From assembly GCA_947487325.1 (NCBI GenBank), contig CANKWG010000037.1, positions 1-14,056 on the forward strand: 14,056 bases of DNA. The letters run 5' to 3'. Each line of letters starts with the position of its first letter. Position 1 is the stretch's first letter. Position numbers and translations under genes: made by a program. A model generated the notes under the pieces. That model worked only from the letters and a program-made list of their open reading frames with translations. It made no database searches and was not told where the DNA came from. The stretch comes from Oxalobacteraceae bacterium (GTDB taxonomy: Bacteria > Pseudomonadota > Gammaproteobacteria > Burkholderiales > Burkholderiaceae_D). Positions 7,296-13,992 of this stretch are shown in pieces.

Positions 7296-7622
7296 TCACC
7301 CGTTGAGTTTAGGTTTGAATTGTTTATCGCTGATACGGAATTTCTCTCTTCGGTCGCCCATCAGAACGCGCAATTCCCGAATAGTCAGATTGCTGACTTC
7401 ATGCATACGGATCAGCAATGATGCGCCTACCGGTAGCCGGCGATGTCTGATCTTGCTGATCACCGGTGGGGCAACTTCCAGAGCGCGCGACAGTGCAGCA
7501 TCATTCTTCAGGTGTAGCTTCTCAATGAGGGAATCGAGCAGATTGTTGGGATCATAGGCCACTTGATCGGATAGTCGATTGCTGTCTTGATGTTCAAACT
7601 GTGTCGTCATTTGAGTAGGCAT
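7296..7622 (-). CDS. Small helix-turn-helix (XRE/phage-repressor-like) protein
   Basis: The 108-residue protein has a central region, LIEKLHLKNDAALSRALEV, then APPVISKIRHRRLPVGASL. This fits a lambda-repressor-type helix-turn-helix: 'DAALSRALEV' as helix 2, 'APPVISKIRHRR' as recognition helix (about residues 41-62). It is followed by ASLLIRMHEVSNLTIRELRVLMGDRR. No membrane segment, catalytic motif or second domain is visible. From memory, very similar short proteins are common in Burkholderiales, which suggests a conserved but uncharacterised DNA-binding regulator. Two starts are possible: ATG at 7622 (upstream TTTAGAGA) and ATG at 7610 (MTTQFEHQD); the first 25 residues look unstructured. 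It is convergent with cysM, and its upstream DNA is an AT-rich gap of about 600 bp that may contain its control region. Target genes are unknown. Confidence 0.8.
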   Translation of the reverse strand: MPTQMTTQFEHQDSNRLSDQVAYDPNNLLDSLIEKLHLKNDAALSRALEVAPPVISKIRHRRLPVGASLLIRMHEVSNLTIRELRVLMGDRREKFRISDKQFKPKLNG

Positions 7623-8218
7623 TCTCTAAAGCTGATGATGAATCAAACGCACCGGTTGGTTGCATCAAGACAGACAGCAGTCCCCCAATGATCCCGCCCA
7701 ACCAGTGCAACCGATATCTATAAATTATTCTAGTTGGATAAAAACTTTCAGGTAGATCTAATAACAAAGAAAAACTTTTAAAGCCTTACATCTTGCCAAA
7801 TCTCTTGCGTGGATTATGGTGCCGAGACGCTGTGAACTTATGATTTTCCGATATTCAACAAGACAAGCCGATCATTTGCCCTCTGATAGTCTCCCGAAGG
7901 CTAACTTATTGCCGTCAGTAAATTTCTGAATCACAAGTTTATTGTAGTTAATACAAAAATATCTAGTTTTGAGAATCCGCAAGTCAGCAAAGTAATCAGT
8001 TTGCTCATTCGGAAAACGCATTCTTTTATCCGATGATTTTTTCGTGAAAAATTTTCTGTCCATCGGTGCGATTATCAGTGCTCACAAAGAACGCAAAAAG
8101 CATTGATCCATGGCTTAGTAGAAAAAGCGACCGTTCACAGAACATAAAGTGCGTAAAACAGTGCGCTCAGATGGTTAGCACTCAGTGCTTATGTATGCGC
8201 GTCAGCAGTTGTAAAAAT
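7623..8218. other. AT-rich intergenic stretch without convincing gene
   Basis: About 600 bases between the divergently read end of the HTH gene (its promoter side) and the 3' end of the DUF1415 gene. It is visibly more AT-rich than its neighbours. Minus-strand TATA-like sequence near 7723-7735 could belong to the HTH promoter, but no paired -35/-10 is convincing. A 63-codon minus-strand frame (7872-8063) has no SD and no recognisable motif. A short perfect palindrome, AGCACTCAGTGCT, lies at 8177-8189, about 30 bases past the DUF1415 stop. I see no tRNA, CRISPR or insertion sequence ends here. Confidence 0.5.
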
Positions 8219-8827
8219 TTATTGAGCTGGCTTCGCCAGAGCATGAATGCGTTGGGTCAATGTGTCCCAACCATCAACACCCAAGTCACGCAGGGTATCC
8301 AGATTTTTTTCGACCAGTTGTGCGGCTTCCGGCAATTCGGTCAGTGCTGCATCAACGCTGGCTTCCCGCAAAAGGTGCAGCATGGGAAAGGGAGAGCGGT
8401 TAGTGCAATTGGTGATGTCCTCGGGTGATGTGCCGGCAAACCGATAGTCGGGATGAAAGCTCGCAATTTGTAACACTGCTTCAAGGCCGCTTTCCTCGAG
8501 AAAATCCGTCGTCCAACCTACAAATTCATTGTATTGCTCGAAATCCTGTAACACATAGGGATGAATTAGCAAGGCGGTATCGATCTCTTCAGGATCTGCG
8601 TTCATCAGTGAATCAATCGCTTCCGACAGATCATCCATCAGCGCAGGCGCATCCTTTGCATGGCTGACATAGTAGGCAATCTGCCCATTGCGATAGACCG
8701 GTTCGGCAAACGGACATAAATTCAAACCGATCACGGCTTCTTCAAGCCAAGCGCGAGTCAATGCGGTGATGTGATCATCGGTCATTTGATTATCTAGTGC
8801 CGGTTGATCGGGCGGGTAAGGGTTCAC
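8219..8827 (-). CDS. DUF1415 family protein
   Basis: The 202-residue protein shows the family opening AWLEEAVIGLNLCPFAEPV, then DTALLIHPYVLQDFEQYNEF, then LQIASFHPDYRFAGTSPEDITNCTNRSPFPMLHLLRE. These are the conserved blocks I associate with DUF1415, a family of unknown function found in proteobacteria. It has no signal peptide, so it is expected in the cytoplasm. The GTG start at 8827 overlaps the mltB stop as GTGA, suggesting translational coupling. An ATG at 8785 (MTDDHITALTRAWLEE) is closer to the usual family N-terminus and is a strong alternative, 14 codons shorter. Conserved Cys, His and Asn residues suggest an enzyme, but no reaction can be named from sequence. Co-transcription with mltB does not by itself imply a wall-related role. 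Confidence 0.88.
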   Translation of the reverse strand: MNPYPPDQPALDNQMTDDHITALTRAWLEEAVIGLNLCPFAEPVYRNGQIAYYVSHAKDAPALMDDLSEAIDSLMNADPEEIDTALLIHPYVLQDFEQYNEFVGWTTDFLEESGLEAVLQIASFHPDYRFAGTSPEDITNCTNRSPFPMLHLLREASVDAALTELPEAAQLVEKNLDTLRDLGVDGWDTLTQRIHALAKPAQ

Positions 8828-9930
8828 GGAAGTTGGCGTTGTTGCCGGACCGCTTTACCTAGCTCGATGACGGTCATCGCATAGAAGAAGCTGCGGTTGT
8901 ACTGGGCAATTGCAAAAAAATTGGTGGTTCCTAGCCAGTAAAGTGTCGGCCGTTCACCGTCTTGCAGATCAACTAGTCCATAGCTGATCTCAGCAGGGAT
9001 GGTGTCATTGATTGCAACGCCCGCTTGTTCGAATTCGTCCCGAGAAAATTTTGCCTCGAGACTTTGTCCTATCATGCCTGGCCAAGTGGCGTCGGTTTGA
9101 GGAGATACCCTGACCGGGAAGACCAGCGGCTCTTGCGCGCGCCAACCGTGTTGCGACAGAAAGCTGGCAATGCTGCCAATTGCATCAGCGGGTGAATTCC
9201 GAAGATCGATTTTTCCATCGCCATCAAAGTCCACCGCGAAGCGCCGTATGCTGCCCGGCATGAATTGTGGCAAACCTATCGCGCCGGCAAAGGATCCATA
9301 AAAGCTGAGCGGATCCATGTCATTGTCTCGGGCCAGTAGAAATATATGCTTGAGCTCGCCACGGAAATATTTCATCCGAGCGTCGCGATTGGCGGTAGGC
9401 GGATAAGCGAAAGCCAGTGTTGCCAGTGCATCAACCACGCGGACGTTGCCGGTCATCTTTCCGTACATCGTTTCCACACCCAGAATACCCACGATAATCT
9501 CGGCGGGTACGCCGAATTCCGTTTGCGCACGGTTCAGCGCGGCCTCATGCTTTTTCCAGAAAGCCAATCCGGCGCGCAAGCGGGTGGGTTCGATGAACCG
9601 TTCTCGATAAACAGTCCAGTTTTTGACTTTGCTCGGAGGAGGAGGATTGATCAGCCTGACGACACTTTCGAGATAGTGAACTTTCGAAAATTGTGCTTTG
9701 AGTGTTTCGCGCTGCAGGCCATGTTGGTCGCTGAGTTCGTCGATCAGTTCAGCCACGCCACCCCATTGCGTAAAATTAGTGAACTCGGGCTCATCGGCCG
9801 ACTTTGTTACCTGTGCGACTTTGGATTTGTGTGCCTTGCCCGTATTTGCTGCTTGCGCATACAGCGGCATTATCAGCATCAGCAGGGCCAAAAAAAGGAG
9901 CAGGCAGGGATCAAAACGGAGATTTTTCAT
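8824..9930 (-). CDS. mltB: Membrane-bound-type lytic murein transglycosylase B, without lipobox
   Basis: MltB (GH103) cleaves the MurNAc-GlcNAc bond of peptidoglycan to give 1,6-anhydroMurNAc ends in the periplasm. Counting from the chosen ATG (9930), the 368-residue protein has a signal peptide (MKNLRFD, hydrophobic LLLFLALLMLIM, likely cleavage after AQA at about residue 27). The catalytic domain follows, with GVPAEIIVGILGVETMYGK holding the catalytic Glu153, then YGSFAGAIGLPQFMPGS and an EF-hand-like DFDGDGKIDL, then the family end YWLGTTNFFAIAQYNRSFFYAMTVIELG. No Cys follows the hydrophobic core, so unlike E. coli MltB it is probably soluble in the periplasm. Upstream in-frame starts at 9951 (ATG) and 9954 (TTG) would only lengthen the signal n-region; none has a clear SD. 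Its stop overlaps the DUF1415 start. Confidence 0.94.
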   Translation of the reverse strand: MKNLRFDPCLLLFLALLMLIMPLYAQAANTGKAHKSKVAQVTKSADEPEFTNFTQWGGVAELIDELSDQHGLQRETLKAQFSKVHYLESVVRLINPPPPSKVKNWTVYRERFIEPTRLRAGLAFWKKHEAALNRAQTEFGVPAEIIVGILGVETMYGKMTGNVRVVDALATLAFAYPPTANRDARMKYFRGELKHIFLLARDNDMDPLSFYGSFAGAIGLPQFMPGSIRRFAVDFDGDGKIDLRNSPADAIGSIASFLSQHGWRAQEPLVFPVRVSPQTDATWPGMIGQSLEAKFSRDEFEQAGVAINDTIPAEISYGLVDLQDGERPTLYWLGTTNFFAIAQYNRSFFYAMTVIELGKAVRQQRQLP

Positions 9931-10043
9931 TGAAAGGCAAACACAAAGCATCAAAAATGACGGCTACAAGTATAGTCGATAAGCCCGCGCAGATCGGTGC
10001 GCCCCAGACCCATCGTACGCAATCAAATACCCCGGGGCGACAT

Positions 10044-10175
10044 ATGAAACAAGTAGGAAAACTTTACGGGCGCATACCTGCTGTCAGAGGTTTAATTTTC
10101 GTGACCTCGACCTGGACTTCGACTTCGACTTCGACCTCGACCTCGACGCCGCCGCTGGCGCATCATGAACACTGA
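10044..10175 (+). CDS. Possible short Thr-Ser-repeat leader ORF (doubtful)
   Basis: An ATG at 10044, preceded by GGGGCG, opens a 43-codon frame that runs through the hexanucleotide repeat (encoding alternating Thr-Ser) and ends 18 bases before the deacetylase gene. It has no homology I recognise. It could be a leader peptide or merely an open frame created by the repeat, since a stop-free 6-bp repeat keeps all plus-strand frames open. I lean towards the latter. Confidence 0.15.
   Translation: MKQVGKLYGRIPAVRGLIFVTSTWTSTSTSTSTSTPPLAHHEH
10103..10147 (+). repeat. Hexanucleotide tandem repeat GACYTC upstream of deacetylase gene
   Basis: Seven copies of a 6-bp unit (GACCTC, GACCTG, GACTTC three times, GACCTC twice) plus a final GAC run without interruption, 46 bases before the deacetylase ATG. 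The exact GACTTC triplet and flanking GACCTC pairs suggest growth by slippage. Confidence 0.9.
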
Positions 10176-10193
10176 CTTTACTAGGCGCTTTCT

Positions 10194-11138
10194 ATGTCTA
10201 CCGTCTACTTTTCTCATCCGGACTGCCTGCTACATGAAATGGGTGAATGGCATCCCGAGTCGCCGGCTCGGCTGCAGGCGATTGAGGATCAGTTAATTGC
10301 CAGTGGGCTGTCCGGACTGATCGAGCGTCGGGATGCACCGCTCGCTGCAATCGAAGACATTCGGCGTGTGCATTCAGAAGCCGTCGTGGAAAGTATCCGG
10401 AATCATCTCCCTGCCCCGGGCGAGACAGGATACTTCGCGCTCGATGCAGATACGCTGATCAATGCGCACAGCTGGCGAGCTGCTTTGCGCGCTGCCGGCG
10501 CGGCAGTCGCTGCGACTGATGCCGTGATTGCGGGAGAGTTCAGTACGGCATTCTGCGCGGTTCGGCCACCCGGTCATCATGCAACGCCAGATGCGTCCAT
10601 GGGATTTTGCCTGTTCAATAACATAGCGATTGCGATCCGCCACGCATTGGCGGTGCATGGATTGAAGCGCGTGGCGGTCGTTGATTTCGATGTCCATCAC
10701 GGTAACGGCACCGAAGCGACTTTTCTTGATGATCCGCGCGTGCTGATGGTCAGTTTTTTCCAGTCGCCCTTATATCCCTACAGTGGCGAGTACCCCAATG
10801 GCGAGCGGCCGGCGCATCTGGTGAATATTCCAGTGCCTGCCTACACTCGGGGTGATCGCGTACGCGAACTGGTTCAGCGGGATTGGCTACCCGCTTTGCA
10901 TGCGCATCGCCCGGAAATGATATTCATCTCTGCCGGCTTCGATGCGCATCGTGAAGACGAACTGGCCTCCATGGGGCTGATCGAATCCGACTATGCCTGG
11001 ATCACGCGGCAGCTGGTTGCAGTGGCAGACCAGTACGCAAAGGGACGTATCGTCAGCTGCCTCGAAGGTGGCTACCATTTGTCGGCGTTGGGCCGCAGCG
11101 TTATTTCGCACCTGAAAGCCCTGGCCGGATTGGCGTAA
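10194..11138 (+). CDS. Histone deacetylase family protein (class II-like zinc amidohydrolase)
   Basis: Members of this arginase/deacetylase superfamily hydrolyse amides such as acetyl-lysine or acetylpolyamines in the cytoplasm using zinc. The 314-residue protein has the complete motif set: HPESPARL near residue 20, RPPGHHA (124-130) with the paired histidines 128-129, DFDVHHGNGT (164-173) with zinc ligands Asp166 and His168, SAGFDAHRED with zinc ligand Asp250, and the C-terminal CLEGGY with the probable catalytic Tyr294. It is the usual length of the single-domain bacterial form with no export signal. The ATG at 10194 has a modest SD (AGG, 8 bases away). Substrate cannot be told from sequence: acetylpolyamine amidohydrolase and protein lysine deacetylase are both possible. 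It stands alone, downstream of a hexamer repeat, and is convergent with the ankyrin gene. Confidence 0.93.
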   Translation: MSTVYFSHPDCLLHEMGEWHPESPARLQAIEDQLIASGLSGLIERRDAPLAAIEDIRRVHSEAVVESIRNHLPAPGETGYFALDADTLINAHSWRAALRAAGAAVAATDAVIAGEFSTAFCAVRPPGHHATPDASMGFCLFNNIAIAIRHALAVHGLKRVAVVDFDVHHGNGTEATFLDDPRVLMVSFFQSPLYPYSGEYPNGERPAHLVNIPVPAYTRGDRVRELVQRDWLPALHAHRPEMIFISAGFDAHREDELASMGLIESDYAWITRQLVAVADQYAKGRIVSCLEGGYHLSALGRSVISHLKALAGLA

Positions 11139-11176
11139 GTGCCCGACATACTAAATAAGTAGACATTTTCAGCGCC

Positions 11177-11204
11177 AGCCTGAACGATGACTCGTGATCA
11201 GGCT
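11177..11204. terminator. Stem-loop between convergent deacetylase and ankyrin genes
   Basis: AGCCTGA (11177-11183) pairs with TCAGGCT (11198-11204), and ACGA (11184-11187) with TCGT (11192-11195) around a TGAC loop, with a 2-base bulge. This gives an 11-bp hairpin 38 bases after the deacetylase stop and 29 bases past the ankyrin stop. No T tract follows on either strand, so it is a terminator-like or transcript-protecting element rather than a canonical intrinsic terminator. Confidence 0.5.
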
Positions 11205-11232
11205 AGCACTGTCAATTCCGATAGATAGCCAA

Positions 11233-13491
11233 CTAAATGTTAAGCAGTTTTCTCTTCTTGATGGCGGCATTGATACGTTCGATCGCCAGACTATCATTTG
11301 ATGCTGTGGCAAGCGAGAGCGCAGAGTCAAGGTTAAAGCTAGCGGAGTCGAGATCAATACCATTTGCAAGAAGGTATTTACTAAAATTCTTATCTTGTTT
11401 TTCTAGTGCGTAGTGCAGCGCGGTATAACCCTTCTTGTTTACCGCATTAATGTCTGCTCCTTGCGATAGAAGAAGTTGAACTAATGGCGTATTTTTTTCC
11501 CGTGCTGCCATGATTAACGGCGTATTCCCTAATATGTCGCTTTTGTTCACCTCTGCCCCGATACTTATGAGTATTTCTACAATTTCCTTTGCCTCAGAAA
11601 AATCCAGCACCTGATTAATTAATTGATCATGAAAAATATAGGAACTTTCCGCAATGCGATGTAAAACGTTTTGGCCTAACTGATTGGTAAAGGTATGGTC
11701 GGCCCCTGCTGCCAGAAGGGCTTTGATCAGTTTGGTGTCTTTTTTCTCCGCTGCAAGTAACAGCGGCGTTAAGCCGGAACTATATTGGGTATTTAATTCC
11801 GATATTTTTTTTGTTGCTACGCAATGCGCGATCAGCATCAGCGCAATTTTTCTATTGCATTTAATGATAGCCTTGCGCAGGAGTCGCGGTAAATCGGTAC
11901 TGTTTTGGCCGACTTCTAATCCACTTTCCAAAAGTAATTTTACGATCGCAACATTTTTACGAAAGACGGCCTGAGCAAGAAAGTGGTTTCCTTTCGAATT
12001 CAGGCCATGAGTGTCAGCTCCCGCTTCCAGCAATAACTTTACTGTTTCCGGCCTTATTTTTTTGATGGCTAATTCTAGTGGGCATACGCCATTATTATTT
12101 TTTTTATCTAGTAAAAATTTTCTATGCCCCAACTGTTGAGCCGCAGACTCGCCAGTGAATTTTATCAGGGATTCCGGCATTAGTAGTAACTCCATAATCT
12201 CTGAAGATAGAGCGCCGCTTGCAAAATGAAATAGGTTATTAGATGTCTTATCTTCCCAGAGTAAATTCGATACCTTCTTAATTAAAATTTTTACCAATTC
12301 AACATTTTCCGACATAGCAGCCTCTAAAAACGCATCTCTTATACCATTTTCTGAAAAAGAAAATTCGGGCATTTCAAAAATAATTTTTGCTATTTTTGTG
12401 CTTCCCTCTTGGCAGCAGACAAGGAGAAAACGATCCGATCGATCATTCCCAATGAGATTCGGTAATAGATTATTTTGCCGACAGAATAAAAATTTTTTTA
12501 GGGAGTCATTATTTTTTAAAGTTTCTTTTAGGGTGGGCGAGTTGACTACATGGTGATCAAAATTTATCCACGATACGCGATTAGGAACAAGATGAAAAAG
12601 TATCCTTCTTTTTTTTCTTTCACTAAAAGCGCTAATTTTTTCAAGGTTGGGATCATGGATTTCTATAAGTTTTAAAACTTGTTCCATGGGGCGATGACGA
12701 AATGCATATTCAATGAGTAGCATTGGATCTTTATGACCAAAGTGCTTGTTGATTTTTAAGGATGGTAAATCCATGGGTTGATGCAACCTGTATCTACCTT
12801 TTCCTGAAATAGACATCTCTTGGGTCGCATAACTTTCCATGTAATGCCAAATGCTCTCTGGGCTTGGCATACGATTATCAAAATTTAAGTTTCTTGATAT
12901 AAACTGTAATACTTCTTTGGCCTGAATAATGTTTTCATTTGAACTGATGGTGCTTTTGCCCGCATAGTTGATTACATGGCCGTCGCCACTCTGTAAATCT
13001 CGTGCGTAGTAGCCCGCATTGCACCCAAGATTATGAAAGCTGGGTTTTTCACCTTCAGTGAAAAATTTCCAAACATGCTGGTAAACTTCTTGGATGGGAA
13101 TGCGGAGATTTTTATCAATACCTTTGATTGAAAACAATAGATTTTCTTTTTCAGCATAAGTGTGAAAATTCATAAAAATAATGGTATCACTGCCAATCTC
13201 TCCCGATTCAACTTTATCTCCCAAGGCCTTTAGAAATACTGATTTTTTTTCATCAGCAGAGCCATTTCCAAAGGGTGAGCATCCCAATTTACTTATTTTT
13301 ATTTTATCGTTCGAAATTGAATCGATTAATTCCTCAATTTTTGCTTTTCTTTCTTGATCGAGACCGTCAAATAAAAAAATCGCATTAGAAGACTTTCTCT
13401 CAGGTATATTTTTTTCGTCAGAGTTTATCCCCTTGATGTCCTCGATGTTCATGCGGCGCGTCGTCATTGTTTCTTTTGGGACTGGTCTCAT
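11233..13491 (-). CDS. Ankyrin-repeat protein with putative caspase-like (clan CD) N-terminal domain
   Basis: The ATG at 13491 has a strong SD (GAGG at 13500-13497, five bases away), giving 752 residues; a GTG at 13506 is less likely. Residues 36-200 alternate strand and helix: NAIFLFDG, a charged helix, KIKISKLG, a helix, then TIIFMNFH ending in His110, a helix, and SFHNLGCNAGYYARD with Cys157, followed by HVINYAGK. A strand ending in His and, 47 residues later, a strand ending in Cys is the caspase/CHAT/gingipain arrangement, so a cysteine protease is inferred but not proven. From about residue 350 to the end there are nine or ten ankyrin repeats, some degenerate; the clearest are PLELAIKK...LLLEAGAD, GLTPLLLAAEKKD and GNTPLIMAAREKNTPLVQLL. 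There is no signal peptide or membrane segment. The gene is far more AT-rich than its neighbours, suggesting transfer. A host-directed effector, a self-acting defence protein or a regulatory protease are all possible. Confidence 0.85.
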   Translation of the reverse strand: MRPVPKETMTTRRMNIEDIKGINSDEKNIPERKSSNAIFLFDGLDQERKAKIEELIDSISNDKIKISKLGCSPFGNGSADEKKSVFLKALGDKVESGEIGSDTIIFMNFHTYAEKENLLFSIKGIDKNLRIPIQEVYQHVWKFFTEGEKPSFHNLGCNAGYYARDLQSGDGHVINYAGKSTISSNENIIQAKEVLQFISRNLNFDNRMPSPESIWHYMESYATQEMSISGKGRYRLHQPMDLPSLKINKHFGHKDPMLLIEYAFRHRPMEQVLKLIEIHDPNLEKISAFSERKKRRILFHLVPNRVSWINFDHHVVNSPTLKETLKNNDSLKKFLFCRQNNLLPNLIGNDRSDRFLLVCCQEGSTKIAKIIFEMPEFSFSENGIRDAFLEAAMSENVELVKILIKKVSNLLWEDKTSNNLFHFASGALSSEIMELLLMPESLIKFTGESAAQQLGHRKFLLDKKNNNGVCPLELAIKKIRPETVKLLLEAGADTHGLNSKGNHFLAQAVFRKNVAIVKLLLESGLEVGQNSTDLPRLLRKAIIKCNRKIALMLIAHCVATKKISELNTQYSSGLTPLLLAAEKKDTKLIKALLAAGADHTFTNQLGQNVLHRIAESSYIFHDQLINQVLDFSEAKEIVEILISIGAEVNKSDILGNTPLIMAAREKNTPLVQLLLSQGADINAVNKKGYTALHYALEKQDKNFSKYLLANGIDLDSASFNLDSALSLATASNDSLAIERINAAIKKRKLLNI

Positions 13492-13503
13492 TTTTTCCTC
13501 GCT

Positions 13504-13563
13504 CACTGAAATAGTTCGGTTTAATTGTCCGATGATCGGATAATTCTTCTGTGAACTTCAGTG
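13504..13563. promoter_or_regulatory. Nested dyad in the ankyrin gene leader
   Basis: The core is AATTGTCCGAT (13523-13533), a central G, and ATCGGATAATT (13535-13545), matching at 10 of 11 pairs. Around the same centre lie GTTC/GAAC (13514-13517, 13553-13556) and CACTGAA/TTCAGTG (13504-13510, 13557-13563). It ends 13 bases before the ankyrin ATG, overlapping the GTG alternative. A one-base centre favours a protein operator site for a dimer over an RNA hairpin. Confidence 0.55.
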
Positions 13564-13992
13564 TCAGAATGATCCGTAAAGTTTCTTTAAAACCAGATTT
13601 ATTTCTCGTATTTTTTGTGGAGAAAATTTTTTGAGTGTGACAGTAGCGCTTGAGTTCATCGTAGATTTAATGTGTCTCGAAATTTTTCTGGTCGAAGAAA
13701 GTGGCTTGCGTACCTTGTTGCCACGCAAACGGGGGCGAGTCGATACCCTGATTGGAGTATCGAGTTTCTATTCTTTACCCGTGCTGGGTTATGTTGGCGC
13801 AGAAACGACTTCTGGCTTAAGCGAGTAGTGCTTTACTGCTATGCCAAGACTGTGGGGAAGTGACTCTGCGGAAGTTTTCCCGCGGCGGCTCTTGCGGGGC
13901 GTCTACTATTGGAGTGGTCAGTTCCGTAAGGGCTGAGTGCGCCTTGTGACCCGGTTAGAATACGGGCTCCAATAGGTTTTAGCAGTCACGCC
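13564..13992. other. Intergenic stretch between ankyrin gene and rbgA, no convincing gene
   Basis: The left 120 bases are AT-rich like the ankyrin gene; the right part returns to the GC level of housekeeping DNA. Plus-strand open frames at 13631-13828 and 13672-13863 lack SD sequences and known motifs. Several short stems occur: TTGCGT/ACGCAA (13706-13711, 13723-13728), CGATAC/GTATCG (13741-13746, 13757-13762), CCCGC/GCGGG (13879-13883, 13894-13898) and CTATTGGAG/CTCCAATAG (13906-13914, 13967-13975). The last one encloses the probable rbgA promoter area. Confidence 0.45.
13956..13961 (+). promoter_or_regulatory. Candidate -10 box for rbgA
   Basis: TAGAAT lies 31 bases before the rbgA ATG in the context GGTTAGAATACGGG. 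No convincing -35 hexamer is found 16-18 bases upstream. Confidence 0.35.

Noticed and set aside
7872..8063. A 63-codon minus-strand frame in the AT-rich gap
   Set aside because: No SD sequence, no motif, and typical of chance open frames in AT-rich DNA.
8066..8428. A plus-strand frame entering the DUF1415 gene
   Set aside because: Most of it is antisense to the conserved DUF1415 coding sequence.
10103..10147. The hexamer repeat as a CRISPR array
   Set aside because: Units are 6 bp and contiguous, with no spacers and no cas genes.
13523..13545. The 23-base palindrome as an intrinsic terminator
   Set aside because: The loop would be a single base and no T tract follows on either strand; an operator fits better.
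11233..13640. The ankyrin gene region as a transposon or genomic island with defined ends
   Set aside because: No transposase, integrase, terminal inverted repeats, target duplication or tRNA site could be seen at its borders.
13631..13863. Two overlapping plus-strand frames ahead of rbgA
   Set aside because: Neither has an SD sequence nor resembles a known protein; they overlap each other in different frames.
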